This document shows, in pieces, positions 47,880 through 59,500 of a stretch of DNA of 64,000 nt. The DNA lies in assembly GCA_963920765.1 (NCBI GenBank), contig OY987243.1, positions 33,541,060 to 33,605,059 on the forward strand, in the 5' to 3' direction. The DNA is from Ulota crispa (Eukaryota > Streptophyta > Bryopsida > Orthotrichales > Orthotrichaceae). How positions within the stretch are numbered: position 1 is the first letter of the stretch; every line of letters starts with the position of its first letter. The notes below the pieces were generated by a model. The model saw only the letters and a list, made by a program, of their open reading frames with translations. It did no database searches and was not told the DNA's origin. The translations under genes and the position numbers were made by a program.

Positions 47880-49400
47880 GTTAATTGTCTTGTGAATAGA
47901 TTCTAGGCTATGGACGGGTAGTAGTTATGCTATTAGGAAGTTATATACGGGAATGGGGAGAGTTAGATCATAAAAGGCTATTGACATTCTCATTTTACTT
48001 GGAGCAGAATTTAGATCTGACTTCCCTTGCAGTTTCTTTGTTTTCTTTGTATTCAATTTTATGTTTTATAATATGTATGCGCCCAATTAGTAGAGATTGA
48101 GGAAGGCAATATTCTATGTATGTTCATTTGTATTCCGGTTTGCAAAGAGAGTAAGGCCGAGGTGTTTAATTGATTTGATCTAATTGATTCTATGTGTATT
48201 GAAGGCAATAGCCGATTTGACTTAGTGAGTGAGTGTGCAGATTATAAACAGCAAGTGTTGCTTGAGAAACCTATGAGAGGTAAGCACGGCTATAATTTAT
48301 TTATATGTTTGTTCATAGAAGCAAAGACTATTGCCAAAGTGAGAGTGTCTCAAAGATTGAGAGCTTAAGGCAATAGTCAATTGGTTATATTATGAATGAA
48401 TGCCTTGCGGGTGACACAATGCGATACTGAACTAATAATAATCAAAGGCAATAGATAGAGAGAGAATAAACTTGAGATAAGTTGCTCCAGATCATTGTCA
48501 GGATTATTAGCAGTTATCATGCGAGTATTTTAGAGGGTAAATGCTTAAGGCAATTGACAGAATTTTAATTGCGGAACTCAATGCACGAATTCATTTAAAG
48601 AAGTGAGATGCTTTTGAGAGAATAGTATGGATGATATTAGAGTGGTTAGTAATTGTAATTGAAGCTCGTGAGGATATAGCCGAGTGATGAAATTAGAAAA
48701 AAGGCTATAATTTGATTGTGATGATGGAGATGAATTAATGTGATGCCTGAGTTAGAAGATGATGGCCATGATCTGAGAATGATTCTCAGGGTGTGCCTTT
48801 TTATGATTGGATATTGAGACAAGGAGAAAAGCTATAGCTTAGAGCGTGGAGCATAAGCAGGAGATTATTGCAACCAAGTACCAGTTCTCACAAAATTGAT
48901 AATACACTACAAGTAAAAGTAGATGGCAATTAAATATATTATTATTTTTGTGATAGAAACTAAGGCAATAGAAATAGAATCAATATTCTGAGATAGAGTT
49001 GAACTAGCTTTTGACCAATTGTAACGTCTATTGACTAAAATAGAGATAAAATGGAGATATTCTATAGAATCAGTATGATGAAATAGATTAAACAACATGT
49101 GTAATGGAAACCAAAGGCTATGACAAGTGAAGAGAAGAATATTGAATTGATTATCTCTTTACCTAAATCCCTTCTGGGTAGGCCATAGACGTGCCAATAC
49201 AGATTGTGGTTTAGTATGAAAAATAATCAGATTGATTATATGTGATGCAAATTACTGATTTGTGGTTTATGACAGACAATCACTGCCAGACTATTGCCAC
49301 ATTGTGATGTCAATAACACATAATAACCAAACTATAGCCTCGGACTATTTGGCTACTAATTGTTACAATTGCCAAAGATTATTGCCTGTGTTTGTTTGAT
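47880..49400. repeat. Cluster of about 20 GGC(A/T)AT(A/T)G motifs
   Basis: Plus-orientation copies such as AAGGCAATAG occur near 48105, 48202, 48367, 48447, 48547 and 48963, with variants AAAGGCTATTG, AAGGCTATAA and AAAGGCTATG. Reverse copies CTATTGCC or CTATAGCC occur near 48330, 49290, 49332 and 49371-49385. Forward copies prevail on the left and reverse copies at the right end, as expected of subterminal transposase-binding repeats. Confidence 0.6.
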
Positions 49401-50002
49401 GAATGTTAATTCCCCTAAATCCATTTTCAATTCTTGATAGTATCATAGCATTTGCATGGGATTGCATACATACTTAATGGACTGATTTGTAGTTACTTAA
49501 ATTCACAATTGGACAAACCTTTGTCATAACATTAACCTTACATTTCCTAAATTGAATGTTATTCACTTTACATTTGACCTTAGATCCTATAACTTTAGCT
49601 ATTTTAAACTTTCCTTGAACGAATTCAGTGTTAGCTTGTCCTTGTGTTTTGCAAAGCTAGTCATCTAATTATTACTACAATAACCAATGTTGAAGAAGGG
49701 ACAGTAATGAAACAAAAAAGAAGCAACTTGTACACAAAGGAAGAAGGGAGGTGACAAAACAAATGCCTGACATAACATTCAATAGCACTTAGTAGGCCTG
49801 CCCTCCCTCCAATTGAAAAGTGTGGAATATTCCACACCCATCTGTAGCTAAGAGGATACTTGGCTGAATTTGTTAAAGAGTTTATGAAAGAGAGGCTCAG
49901 TTTAGTGCACATACGTCGATGTGGGGGCCAGCCATGTGAAAAAATTTAATTTATTTATTTTTTATTTATTTATTTTTGTCATGATGAAGTTTGTGAATGA
50001 TA

Positions 50003-50035
50003 CCTGAAGAGAGGGAAAGGCAGCCTCTCTTCAGG
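50003..50035. repeat. Perfect 12-bp stem hairpin
   Basis: CCTGAAGAGAGG (50003-50014) and CCTCTCTTCAGG (50024-50035) are exact reverse complements around a 9-base loop, inside the right end of the TIR element. Function unknown. Confidence 0.8.
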
Positions 50036-50181
50036 CTACTGAATGTTATGGAAATTTTGATGCAAGGGTATTCGTGCAATTTCTGAAAAAACAGGGGTAT
50101 CTATGCAAATATTGCAAACTTCAGGGGTATCCATGAAATTTTCCCAACAAAAAATGGGGATGGTGGAGAATCCCTAAGCAA

Positions 50182-50358
50182 ATGACACGTGGTACTGGCA
50201 ACCAGGTGATTCAGAAATTGGATCGGATAAGTCCAGAGTCCAAAGTCCAGCTTGCTCTTCCGGTGCTCAAGACTTTGCTCATCGCCGACCAAGCTTTGGT
50301 AAGTGGAGAGATCCGAATGCATGGTATCTCGATTGCAAGTGCATGGGAATGCTCGTAA
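50182..50358 (+). CDS. Possible 58-residue exon or gene fragment, unrecognised
   Basis: An ATG at 50182 opens a frame with unusually protein-like content for this region: VIQKLDRISPESKVQLALP followed by VLKTLLIADQAL. A good donor GTAAGTGG follows codon 40 (about 50298), so this may be the first exon of a short or broken gene rather than a 58-residue protein. No partner exon was found. It starts only 37 bp from the right end of the TIR element and lies about 650 bp upstream of the QRT3-like gene. Confidence 0.3.
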   Translation: MTRGTGNQVIQKLDRISPESKVQLALPVLKTLLIADQALVSGEIRMHGISIASAWECS

Positions 50359-51009
50359 GGAACTTTATGCCTTCGACGGAGGTCTAGGAATGCTGCAGTA
50401 GTGTTTTGGTCAAATTTGAGGATGTGCAAACGATCGAGGATTGTCGGTGAGGGTTTCTAGTTTTGGGAAAGGTATGTCCTCCAATTCATGCAAGGTTGGA
50501 GTCTTCAGAGTGCACCATCTTTAGAAGCTGGTAGAGTAACCAAGTTAGGGTGGCTGGAGCCAATGCTTCGGACTTTTAAGTCTTGTAAATGATTCTTGTT
50601 TTTAGGGTTTCTCTGGATTGCAGCTTTGCTGACGGTCACTAAATAGAGACGAATATTAAAATGTGTTGATTTTTGAGGAGTAGTTTGCAACTGCATATGG
50701 ATTTCTCGATATCATTCTTCTGTTAGTTTTGAGGATGTGCGATGATTGAGGATTGTCAGGTTTTGGACACATATTCATTAGTTTGTAAAGCTAGATGTCT
50801 TTAGATTTCACCACTGTTTGTAGCTGGTAGTGTAAGTTAGGGAGTAACGCAATGGAATTTTAGGTCTTCAGAATGATTCTTGCATTTAGGGTTCACGTAG
50901 GTTGCAGCTTTGTTGAATCGAGGCGAGTTAGTAGTCTTTAAATGCGTGTTGGTTTTGAAGATTTTCTTTGCAATTGCGTATTGAAGGGGCTGTTGGAGAG
51001 GATATTGCA
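50359..51009. other. Upstream region of the QRT3-like gene
   Basis: This probably contains promoter and 5' UTR. Two similar segments, GAGGATTGTCGGTGAGGG at 50436 and GAGGATTGTCAGGTTTTG at about 50748, each preceded by GAGGATGTGC, suggest a local duplication of about 310 bp. No other gene is seen. Confidence 0.4.
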
Positions 51010-53340
51010 ATGAGAAGCCTCCATGTGCAAAGCGTAGGGCTCTTTTTGTGCATCATCGTCGTGGTGGTTGCGCCTGGGTATGGCTACGGTTTGTCGGATG
51101 CTTTGAAGCTAAAGACAGATCGGGAGATCCCTCGATTTTCCGCACAACATGGACCTCATCTTCATCCCAGTAGATCGAGAGTTGAAAAATTGCAATCCTC
51201 GTTATGGCAACAGACCAAGTCTATGGCTGCTGAAGAAGGTCGCTTGCGGGCCAAGGTTGGACATCCGGGCCACTTTTGACTAGATATGTTGCCACTTTCA
51301 ATGCACAAAAATGTGGATTATCTGCTGAGGTCGGAACGATGCACTTCGAAATATTGGGTCAGATGGTCGCCATTCGGATGTTTAGCTTCAGCAGCTAACT
51401 TTACGTTCAATCAGACACTCCAATATTCTACAAATGGCTTGGCTTGTGAAGAGACATGTTGGGGATCTCGCATTTACTTGCAACCCTTTGAATTTGGTGT
51501 ATAGGGACTTTCATTGTGTATTATTATCACTAATTTTCAGCTCTAATTGTGCAGAGGAATGGAGCTTACTCTAGAATATTCTACGTGACGGATTACAATG
51601 CCGATCCCACGGGTCAACATGATAGCACTCGGGCCTTGCAGAACACTATTAATCAGGCCTTTGCTGTGGCAACCGAGCACGAGCTTCTTCCTGGCATACC
51701 GGATCTTGGTGGTGTGGAGATTCACTTGGAAGGAGGCGATTATCTCGTCAGCTACCCCCTTCAATTTCCCAGCAAAGGCGGAGGCAACGTTCTGGTAAGG
51801 CTTTTCATCGAATATCAAATTGACAAAGCAGTAGTCTCTTCGTGGCATGGCAATAATCTGGAGAATTGCATCTGGCTCTATCTATTAACCCTATTTTCAG
51901 TCGATGAAGTCAGTTGATATGACGCCTTTTTGAATGCCGTTATGGTGTTTTCATCTGTTTCCTCCATTCCTATGACATTGTCAATCAATCCCTAAGTGCT
52001 CAACCTATAATTAGAGCGTCCGCTTTGGATGCAAACAGCCGATTACTGTAACTTCCAAAACATGTTTCTGTTGTTCAAAATGGGGTTCATAATTTCTTCT
52101 TTATTTTATTACCTTCTTTGAGCCTAAATGATTTAGGCATTTAGTGTGGAGCGAGTAAAGAAAATGAATTGAGTGTTTGCAAGTGTTAGTTGCATTAAAC
52201 AAACGGTGGCATGTTGAAATGTAGATACATGGAGGTACCATCAGGGCAACTTCAAATTTCCCAGCCGACGGGTACCTGATTGAGCTATGGTCGTCATACT
52301 CTCAGGCTCTGAGAGCAAATCAAACCAAATCTTCACTTCGGGATCGGAAGGGGCAGAGTTCATCTCTCTCCAAAGAATTTGTGGCATATGAGGACATCAT
52401 CGTAAGAGATCTCTTGTTGGACGCCAATTTCAGGGGTGGAGGCTTGCTCATAGTGGATTCCATCCGTGTCACGGTTGAAAACGTGTACGTCACTCATTTC
52501 AAGACAGATGGCATCTTGCTGGAAGGTGGTCACGAATCCGTCATCCGTGATTCATTTTTTGGTCAGTTCATCACAGCTGGCAATGACCCCCGAGAGAAAG
52601 ACTTCTCAGGAATTGGAATCAATCTCATCAGCAATGGCAACGTCATTTCTGATGTTGTAATCTTCTCTGCAGCCTACGGAATTTCTGTTAGTGGAGTGGG
52701 AAACTACATCACAGGAGTGCTCGCTTACAACAAAGTCGCCAGTTTAGGTGGTGTAGGTATCTATCTGCAGTTACCAGGGTACACCCAGACACGAATTGTG
52801 GGCTGCCACTTACAGGGTACAGGGATCATTGCTGAGGATCCACTACAGCTTGAAATATCAAACAATTACTTTTCAGGGGATGCCAACATCTTGCTGCGAT
52901 CAACCAAGAAAACCCATGGCGTTTCCTATGTGACAATCACAAACAACATGTTTACTGGATCCTCGCGGAGCATTTCTATTGTGGAGCTGGACGAGTCTGC
53001 AGGCCGGTTCGCCACTGTGTATGACACACTGGTGGATCAAAACACTGCGTATGGGATGGTTCTGAAGGCAACTGTGGCCAGGGCCACTCTTACGTCCTCC
53101 TACACATGGCGTCTCAACCTCAACGAGCGGCTGCTGTTCCGAGACTTCATCCAAAACTGTCAGTACTCCATGTTCGTGAATGGCAAGGATTTCCCTCGCC
53201 ATGTCTTGCGAAGTGTCAAGGACAACACGGTGCTGGTGGATGCTGATTCGAGAGTGTCAGGAACTGTATCTGTTTTGGTTGATCAGAGCAGTGATTCTCT
53301 CAGCCTTCGTAGTGTGAATTCCAAAATCGTATTTGCCTGA
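51010..53340 (+). CDS. Secreted QRT3-like pectin-lyase-fold protein (putative polygalacturonase)
   Basis: Three coding exons, 51010-51255, 51555-51794 and 52225-53340, joined by GT-AG introns in phase 0, give 533 residues. Residues 1-26 are a signal peptide (GLFLCIIVVVVAPGYGYG), so the product is secreted. Residues about 86-110 (RIFYVTDYNADPTGQHDST) match the start of the pectate-lyase-3/GH28-like domain, and the remainder, rich in short Gly/Asn/Val turns (ISDVVIFSAAYGISVSGVG, LEISNNYFSGDANILL), is a right-handed beta-helix. The overall pattern is that of Arabidopsis QRT3 (At4g20050), which degrades pectin in pollen mother-cell walls. Here the role is more likely general wall or spore-wall remodelling. 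The usual GH28 NTD/DD catalytic motifs are not obvious, as also in QRT3. The ATG at 51010 is the first ATG in frame. Confidence 0.88.
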
Positions 53341-53920
53341 TGAAATGGTCAGGTGGGCTACCTAGGGTAAGGTACTTCTTATTTTCTACTTTTGTTTTAT
53401 TTGGTTTTGTAGATTATATACACGTGTTGTTTAGCAAGGTCACTGACATCTGTATATCAAGATTTTGGTATCTTTGCTTGAATTGAACCCTATGGGGTCT
53501 GGTAAACTCCTAGACTGGTCCAAACTGTAAAGTTCCCTTGGATTTGGCAAATCTTTCATCTAAGCCATATGCTCTTGTTGCTCAGTTCTTGCTGATCTTT
53601 ACTTCTAAGAACTGCTATGCTCCAGATTTTGTCCGTCCTTTCCTTGCTCTTAAGGTACCCCTTGCATGTGAGCAGAAGAGAGATTGAACAAGTGACTTTC
53701 GCCTCCAAAGGTTGTAATTGAAGTGTGTTTGTGCGTTTCTTTTTATAAGAAGTTAGATCATAGTTTGATCAGAAGCAAAAGCATTTCGAGATGATATTGT
53801 GAGGTTCAATGACAATCTATCATGTATATAGCGCAATTGACGTTTAACCTCTAAGGATCAGGGATACTTTAGGTTCCCGAAAATCCAAAGATGTGTTCTA
53901 AAGCATGATCTAAAGGGAAT
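53341..53920. other. 3' flank of the QRT3-like gene
   Basis: Likely 3' UTR followed by ordinary intergenic sequence; nothing else is seen. A TTAACCTCTAAGGATCAGGG end-like motif lies at about 53845. Confidence 0.4.
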
Positions 53921-53973
53921 GATTATGGAGACACCCCCCAGTTACTAGGGAGACACCCCTATAGCCTGACCTA

Positions 53974-54225
53974 TTAAATTTGAGATTATTATCAAAACAA
54001 AATTTTAGTGCACACCTACAAGCGCTGCAAACATACAACAAATATGTCTCATTTGTGACATGATCGAGAGGTAATACTAATTGTTTTCTTTGTTTGTAAG
54101 TCTAACTCTTGATCATGTCACAAATGAAACATATTTGTTATATGTTTGCAGCTCTTGTAGGTGTGCGCTAAAATATTGTTTTGATTTGATTTCATATTTC
54201 AACCTAATAATAATCTCAAATTTAA
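53974..54225. repeat. Nested foldback, arms about 100 bp
   Basis: TTTGAGATTATTATCAAAAC..GCACACCTACAAG..GCTGCAAACATA..CATTTGTGACATGATC in the left arm is repeated in reverse complement from 54107 to 54225, with a loop of about 37 bp. Confidence 0.8.
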
Positions 54226-54874
54226 CCCCTAAATGCCCAAGCGACTAGATTTGGGTCGCAACAAAATTTTGAAGATGCATAAAACCTTATCAAATCATCA
54301 TTTTCAGTATTTTTTTTTTCAATATAAGTTTGTTTTGAAATCTACTTTCAACATCAAAAATCTGACTTTGAAAATGAAAATTGATGATTTTTCTACTCAA
54401 GATTTTGTAAAAGGGTGTCCAGTGCAATCTTGAGTTTTCTAGTGTTGAAAATCTTGAAAATGAGCCTCAAATACACTAGACCTTGGAGAAAATTCCACAT
54501 TACAAGTCCATTTAAAAAAAAATGTAGGAGTAGGTTTATGAAACCGTAAATTGATTAGAGTTAGACATGTAATGACCTTAAACCTCATATTTTTTTGATG
54601 ACCAACTTTTTAGATTTGACATGTAAAATGAGGATTAAAAGACTTTAAGTCACTTTTGCAGTTTTAACACCCTCATGTTCAAATGTTATAATCTTTCAAA
54701 CTATAAGTGATGTTGTTGTGTTTTTTTTTTCATGTAATCTCTAACATGTTTAGTTTAAATTTGTACTATTACAATTGAAAAAAATTTGATAGAATTCTTG
54801 AAAAGGTTGATTGATTGTTTAGTTTTGTGAAAAATCCAAGAAGCTCAAATAGAGCTTGGGCATTTAGGGGTTAA
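54222..54874. repeat. 653-bp TTAACCCC element (full copy)
   Basis: Its ends are TTAACCCCTAAATGCCCAA and the exact reverse complement. A second copy lies in reverse at 3640-4250. The interior is AT-rich and non-coding. Confidence 0.8.
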
Positions 54875-55361
54875 TAGGTTGAGCTATAGGGGTGTCTCCC
54901 TAGCAACTAGGAAGGTGCCTCCCTAATCACCAATCTAAAATACAAAAATGAAACAAAATGCAAAGACAAGTTATGATTCTGGCTATGGTGGTTTACCGAG
55001 TTTTTTATAATGTTTGCTTATTGGGCATTTTAAAAAGACCACCTTTTGAACTAGGACAGGTTAGTTATTGGTCCTCGCTTATTACGAGTTATTGAATATT
55101 TGCAATAAAACGTCTTGGAAATCCATGTACTGTAGTTGTACATAATTTAGAAAATTAACATTAAGTTTAAATAAAAAGAGAGTTCAAGTTAAACGAGATG
55201 ATTAACAATAATTAGTCTTTATTTGGAAACACAAACAAATGTTCATGAAAGCAAATAACAAGTAGGAATCTTGCAAGGATACAAAATTATGAAAGTAGGC
55301 AAGTTGCAAATGTGTTGCTTTATAAATAAGGTCTTGAAATTGTCACCTCCTTTTTTGATAC

Positions 55362-55676
55362 TGTCACTCCCTTTTTTCATATCATTGTCCAATTTTGGAA
55401 CATTTAAAAAAAAAAATTAGAATTAAATATTTATAAAACCAAATGATTTTATGTTGGTGTTTTTCAAAATTATAAAGTGCAATCAAAATTTTTGATGAGA
55501 AAAATATAATAAAGTGTTGTATTTTCTTATCAAAATTTTTGATTGCAGCTTGTCATTTTGAAAAACCCCAACAAAAAATCACTTGGTTTGATATATATTT
55601 AATTCTAATTTTTTTTAAAAATCGTTCCCAAAAACCACTAAAATATGAACAATGATGTAAAAGAGGGGGGGTGGCA
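55362..55676. repeat. Foldback element of about 315 bp
   Basis: The outer TGTCACTCCCTTTTTTCAT pairs with AAAGAGGGGGGGTGGCA. The inner TTAGAATTAAATAT..AAACCAA.TGATTTT.TGTTGG.GTTTTTCAAAAT..GCAATCAAAA is mirrored around position 55513. AT-rich and non-coding. Confidence 0.75.
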
Positions 55677-56916
55677 ATATCAATTCCCTATAAATATGGT
55701 ACAAGTCATTTATCCTATTATCATTGGGCCTTAATTCAAATATTAATTACAAAAGCTGTAATGCATCAAATGTCATGGTTATGGTATCATCTAAAAGATA
55801 ATCAAGTCAAAGTTTTGTATCAAGTTCCAAATTCCAAAATGAGTGAAGTATGTGTTAGTTATTAGGGTTTTAGTGAGGTAAGGTCAAGGTGAAGCTCAAA
55901 TTTGAAATTGCCCTATTATCACTTCCTTAGAAATTTTTGTTGTCATACATGATCATGTTTTGTCATTTTCATCTTTGGACTTCTTCTTCCTATCCTTGGC
56001 CTTTGTGGTCATCCATAAGTGCTAGCTAAGTTGACAAACTTCATTCGTTTTTGGTATTTTGCAATTAATATTGCTATAGCTAAAGTGTTGGGGTAATAAA
56101 TTGTAGGTTTAACTAAGGTCTTCATAGCTAATACACTCTATCTTTTGCAAATTTTGATCAAACAAAAAAGAATTGCACGTTAGTAAACAACTCTAAGACC
56201 TTTCTTGAAATACCTTGAAACCCAAGTTTGAAGCTAAACCCTAAAATATATGAATCTTTGAAGATAGAGAAATGATAATAGGGACAGAGTGATAATATAG
56301 TAAAGTTCTTGTACTTGTAAATAAGAAAGAGAGCATGCAAATGTGTAATGAGCAATCAAGAAATTGAATGTTAACTCCAAAATCTCATCCTCTGATTATA
56401 GAAGTGTTGATAAATAGTATATGAAAACGAAGTCCTTTTTTTTTTGCTAAAAGTGATAGGCACGAAGCCCATGACCCCAAGATATGATTTTTATAACGCT
56501 ATTGTCCTTTTTGTTGCCACATACAATACAATTAAAAAGATAGACAGTGGTGAAGTGTTAGAAACCCTTTTCCATTCCTCTTTGAAAAAACTGTGAATTT
56601 CCAAAATTGGATAGTCTTGATTTAGTTTACAAAAGAATGTAATGTTCTAAAACCAACTAGTTAACTGCTTTACTAATCTTGCTAGAAACTCCTTCAAATG
56701 TGCTTAAAAGTGCATAGAATTTGGTAGAAATTTTGCTAAATTTAACAATCTTTGAAGCAAATTACACTTCATCCTTTACCTTATCACTCTATTTGTAGTT
56801 GTATTTGTATTTAACAATTGCAAATTTGTTCATTAAAAACATTGACTACTTTAAATTGGTGACATTGATATACATGGACATGCAACAAGGGAACACTGTT
56901 AATTTGGTCATTTATT

Positions 56917-57023
56917 GTCAATTAGGACATTTTTTTGTCAATTAGGACACATTTCTATCAATTTGGACACATTTCTATCAATTTGGACACATTTAGTCAA
57001 TTACAACATGTCAATTTGGACAC
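56917..57023. repeat. 20-bp minisatellite (ATTTGGACACATTTCTATCA)
   Basis: About five degenerate units of ATTTGGACACATTTCTATCA or ATTAGGACA..GTCA run from 56917 to 57023, two of them identical. Confidence 0.75.
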
Positions 57024-57655
57024 CATTTCCTCGTAGCGATATACACTAAGGGCCAATTTTGGCAAGTCTAGCCATTGAAACTTTGAACCATTTGAACCAT
57101 AACCTTAGGCCATATGGCTTCAAAGATAGTCCCAAGTACTCAACATAAAAAGAGTATAATTTAGAGGCATTTTCTTGTGGTTCAAAAAGCATCAAGGTCA
57201 AAAGGTTGAGGCAAACAACTTAAAGTTTTGAAAACTTGAGAAGAGAATGACTAAGTAGAGTAGTTGATTTGAAAGTATTAGAAGATTATGAAATAAAGGA
57301 GATTGAGTACAATAGTTGGGATTTGAGTTCCATCTCTTGGTGTGGTGTATCCAAAATAAAAACATTAACAAGAGAATTTGTATATTAATAGTGATTTAAT
57401 GTATATTAAAACTTATTACATTTGAATTAAATTTGACAATAGGTTTAAGGCAATAATATGGTCCTCTATTCCTAGTGTACCTAATTCTTAAAGTTAGAGC
57501 CCCATCAAATCTCAATTTTTGAGTATTCCAATAATTCCAAAATTTTGGCCCTAATTCAAAATGAAAAGCCATGATGTTCATTTCAAAAATTTGACCAATA
57601 GTAGTAAGGATAGAAATCTTCTTTGGCTCCAAAAGAGCCTTGCCTTTCTATGTAA

Positions 57656-58013
57656 GGGCCAGTTTCCATTGGGTATATCGGAGCTCCGGGCCAGAGCCCA
57701 AGGCACTTTCCATTGAAAAAAAAATCCCTCTCGCACGGCCAATTGGAACTCCGGGTTGCGGCCCATGATTTCTGGGTTTGCAAAGCTGGGAGGGCTCAGA
57801 GGGGGGTTGGAGTTTCTAAATCCAGTTAACTCTAGCTAACTACAGTTTAGTTTCTACATGTGGACATGTGCAAGTAAAATAGAAAACATGGGGCAGGAAG
57901 CAAAGCATGGGAATTGGACCCCAATGGAAAGTGTGTCAGGATTTGTTGGCTTGGGTCAGGGTCCAGGCCCCCTCCACGACCCGGAGATCCGATGCCCCAA
58001 TGGAAAGAGGCCC
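57656..58013. mobile_element. 358-bp Tourist-like (PIF/Harbinger) MITE
   Basis: The ends GGGCC..TTTCCATTGGG..ATCGGA.CTCCGGG (from 57656) and the reverse complement ending GGCCC at 58013 form a TIR, flanked by a 3-bp direct repeat TAA (57653-57655 and 58014-58016). GGGCC-type ends with a TAA/TTA duplication are typical of Tourist-like elements. The interior is GC-richer than its surroundings and non-coding. Confidence 0.75.
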
Positions 58014-59500
58014 TAAGGTGGCCTTACATGGGAGTTTAACATTATGTTCAACATCCCTACTTGACAAGTTCTATAAAAATATTCAAAAATGCTTGAATAT
58101 TTTATGCAAGACTATTGGGAATAAGCTTTTAAATTGGATCATTGTTTTCATTTAGCCAAAATCTTAGAAAAAGGTCTCAATTTCTTGACACCGAAAAGAG
58201 AAATGTTGTGAAAATATTTCCAACTACATTAGGTTTTAAGACACAACTATGCCATAATTTTCAATTTTCAATTTCTTGACCAGTCAAGATTTTAAGAAAC
58301 CAAAGAAGTTAAGATTTAGAATAGAGTGTGAATTACCACTAAAATAAGAACATTTTCTATCAATCATATAACACATACGCTTACTATAGACATGCGTGTG
58401 ATCCTGATTTCAAATCTAAGTTTAAATAACCTTTCAGGTTGAAGAAGCTTTACATATTTGATTAATTGGCCAAAATTAAAATCCCGGAAGCTTGCACGTT
58501 TAATAGCCGCAATGGGAATTTATCAACTTTAAACTTCGTGAACTTAGATGTCACAATTTGACAATCTAACAGAATAATATTTCGCAAGTCAACAAATTAC
58601 CAGACTTTTAGCTGATTTTCTTGTAATTCTTAAATTTTGAACCTCAGCAACAGAGCCGAGCAAGCTATATATGCCTCAGCTACATTGTTTACCGAAACCC
58701 AATGGTTGCGTAATGTCATCTTACTGTATAGGTTTTTAGCAACCGGACCTTGATCAGCTGCATGATAATATGAAATCTGGCTTCAAAACTTGAATGGGTT
58801 AGCGGTCCTGCTGCCAGCGGGTGTTGGGATGTCAACAGCAGAGCTGTGCAAGAGTTTTGATGCACATTTTCTTCAATTAAGCCGGACGTTGCCTTAAAAA
58901 TTCCACAATCCGTAGGTCAATGTGATCTCCGAAGCCTTCTGCCAAAGCGTAGGCATATTTCACCTTCCCGTCTTATTTTGGTCCTCTTACTGACAGTGTG
59001 CTTTGTCAGCAATTAGCACAGGACAATTTCCAGTATTCAATTCTCACAGAAAGATTCGCTCAAGGGATTCTTGTCCCCGAGTTGGTCTCATAGTGATGTG
59101 TCTACTAAATTTCCACAATGCTTGAACTTTAGAGAGATTTGGCCAATGTGCAGGTTACGGTGCCTGGTTATGTCGAGCAAAGTAGGAAAGGAATCGCCAG
59201 CAGTGGCAGAGTACTTGAGGCTAAATTTAGGGGTCGAAATCCATGAATATCAATTAAACAGAAGGTCACCTTGCGCAACTGAGTGTCTCTGTGCTGGTAA
59301 TACCTGAGCTCTTGCGCTGCATCAACCAGTAGTCTAAATAGGTGTAGGTCCGTGGATAGCTTTGAGCATTCGCCACTTCCTTACCTTCAGACCACTGAAT
59401 GGTATTCAGGCACATCATGTGGGATTCAGTACGACATCTCTCCTAGATTTCTTCCCTTGCATGTTCTGATAAGAAATCCTAGATTATCGTCATAGAACTG

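Larger units (their letters stand above)
47648..50145. mobile_element. 2.5-kb TIR element, GGATACCC family, with motif-rich interior
   Basis: The left end (GGGAGAATTTCATGGATACT, then GAAGTTTGCGGTATTTGCAA) and the right end, reverse complement GGGAAAATTTCATGGATACC, match over about 85 bp, including TTTTTCAGAAATTGCAC. A 3-bp AAC flanks both sides. The 300-bp element at 27212-27511 has the same TIR. No transposase is visible. The interior 47880-49400 is loaded with GGCAATAG-like motifs and may be a separate nested element. A perfect 12-bp hairpin lies at 50003-50035. Confidence 0.65.
53921..54928. mobile_element. 1-kb TIR element containing two nested elements
   Basis: TIRs of about 55 bp: the left GATTATGGAGACACCCCCCA, followed by CTAGGGAGACACCCCTATAG, matches the reverse complement of the right end at 54874-54928 (GATTAGGGAGGCACCTTCCT.., then CTAGGGAGACACCCCTATAG). 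Inside lie a foldback (53974-54225) and a 653-bp TTAACCCC element (54222-54874). There is no coding content. Confidence 0.75.
54929..59500. other. Intergenic region with three small repeat structures
   Basis: It contains a foldback (55362-55676), a 20-bp minisatellite (about 56917-57023) and a Tourist-like element (57656-58013). The frames near 55671-55865, 56158-56355 and 57396-57783 have no motif, and some lie inside these repeats. The segment 58.4-59.4 kb is more balanced in composition (a 78-residue frame at 59071-59307) but gives no recognisable product. Confidence 0.45.

Noticed and set aside
48905..48925. Canonical CACTA transposon end (CACTACAAGTAAAA)
   Set aside because: No matching inverted end was found downstream, so it is mentioned only as part of the motif-rich interior.
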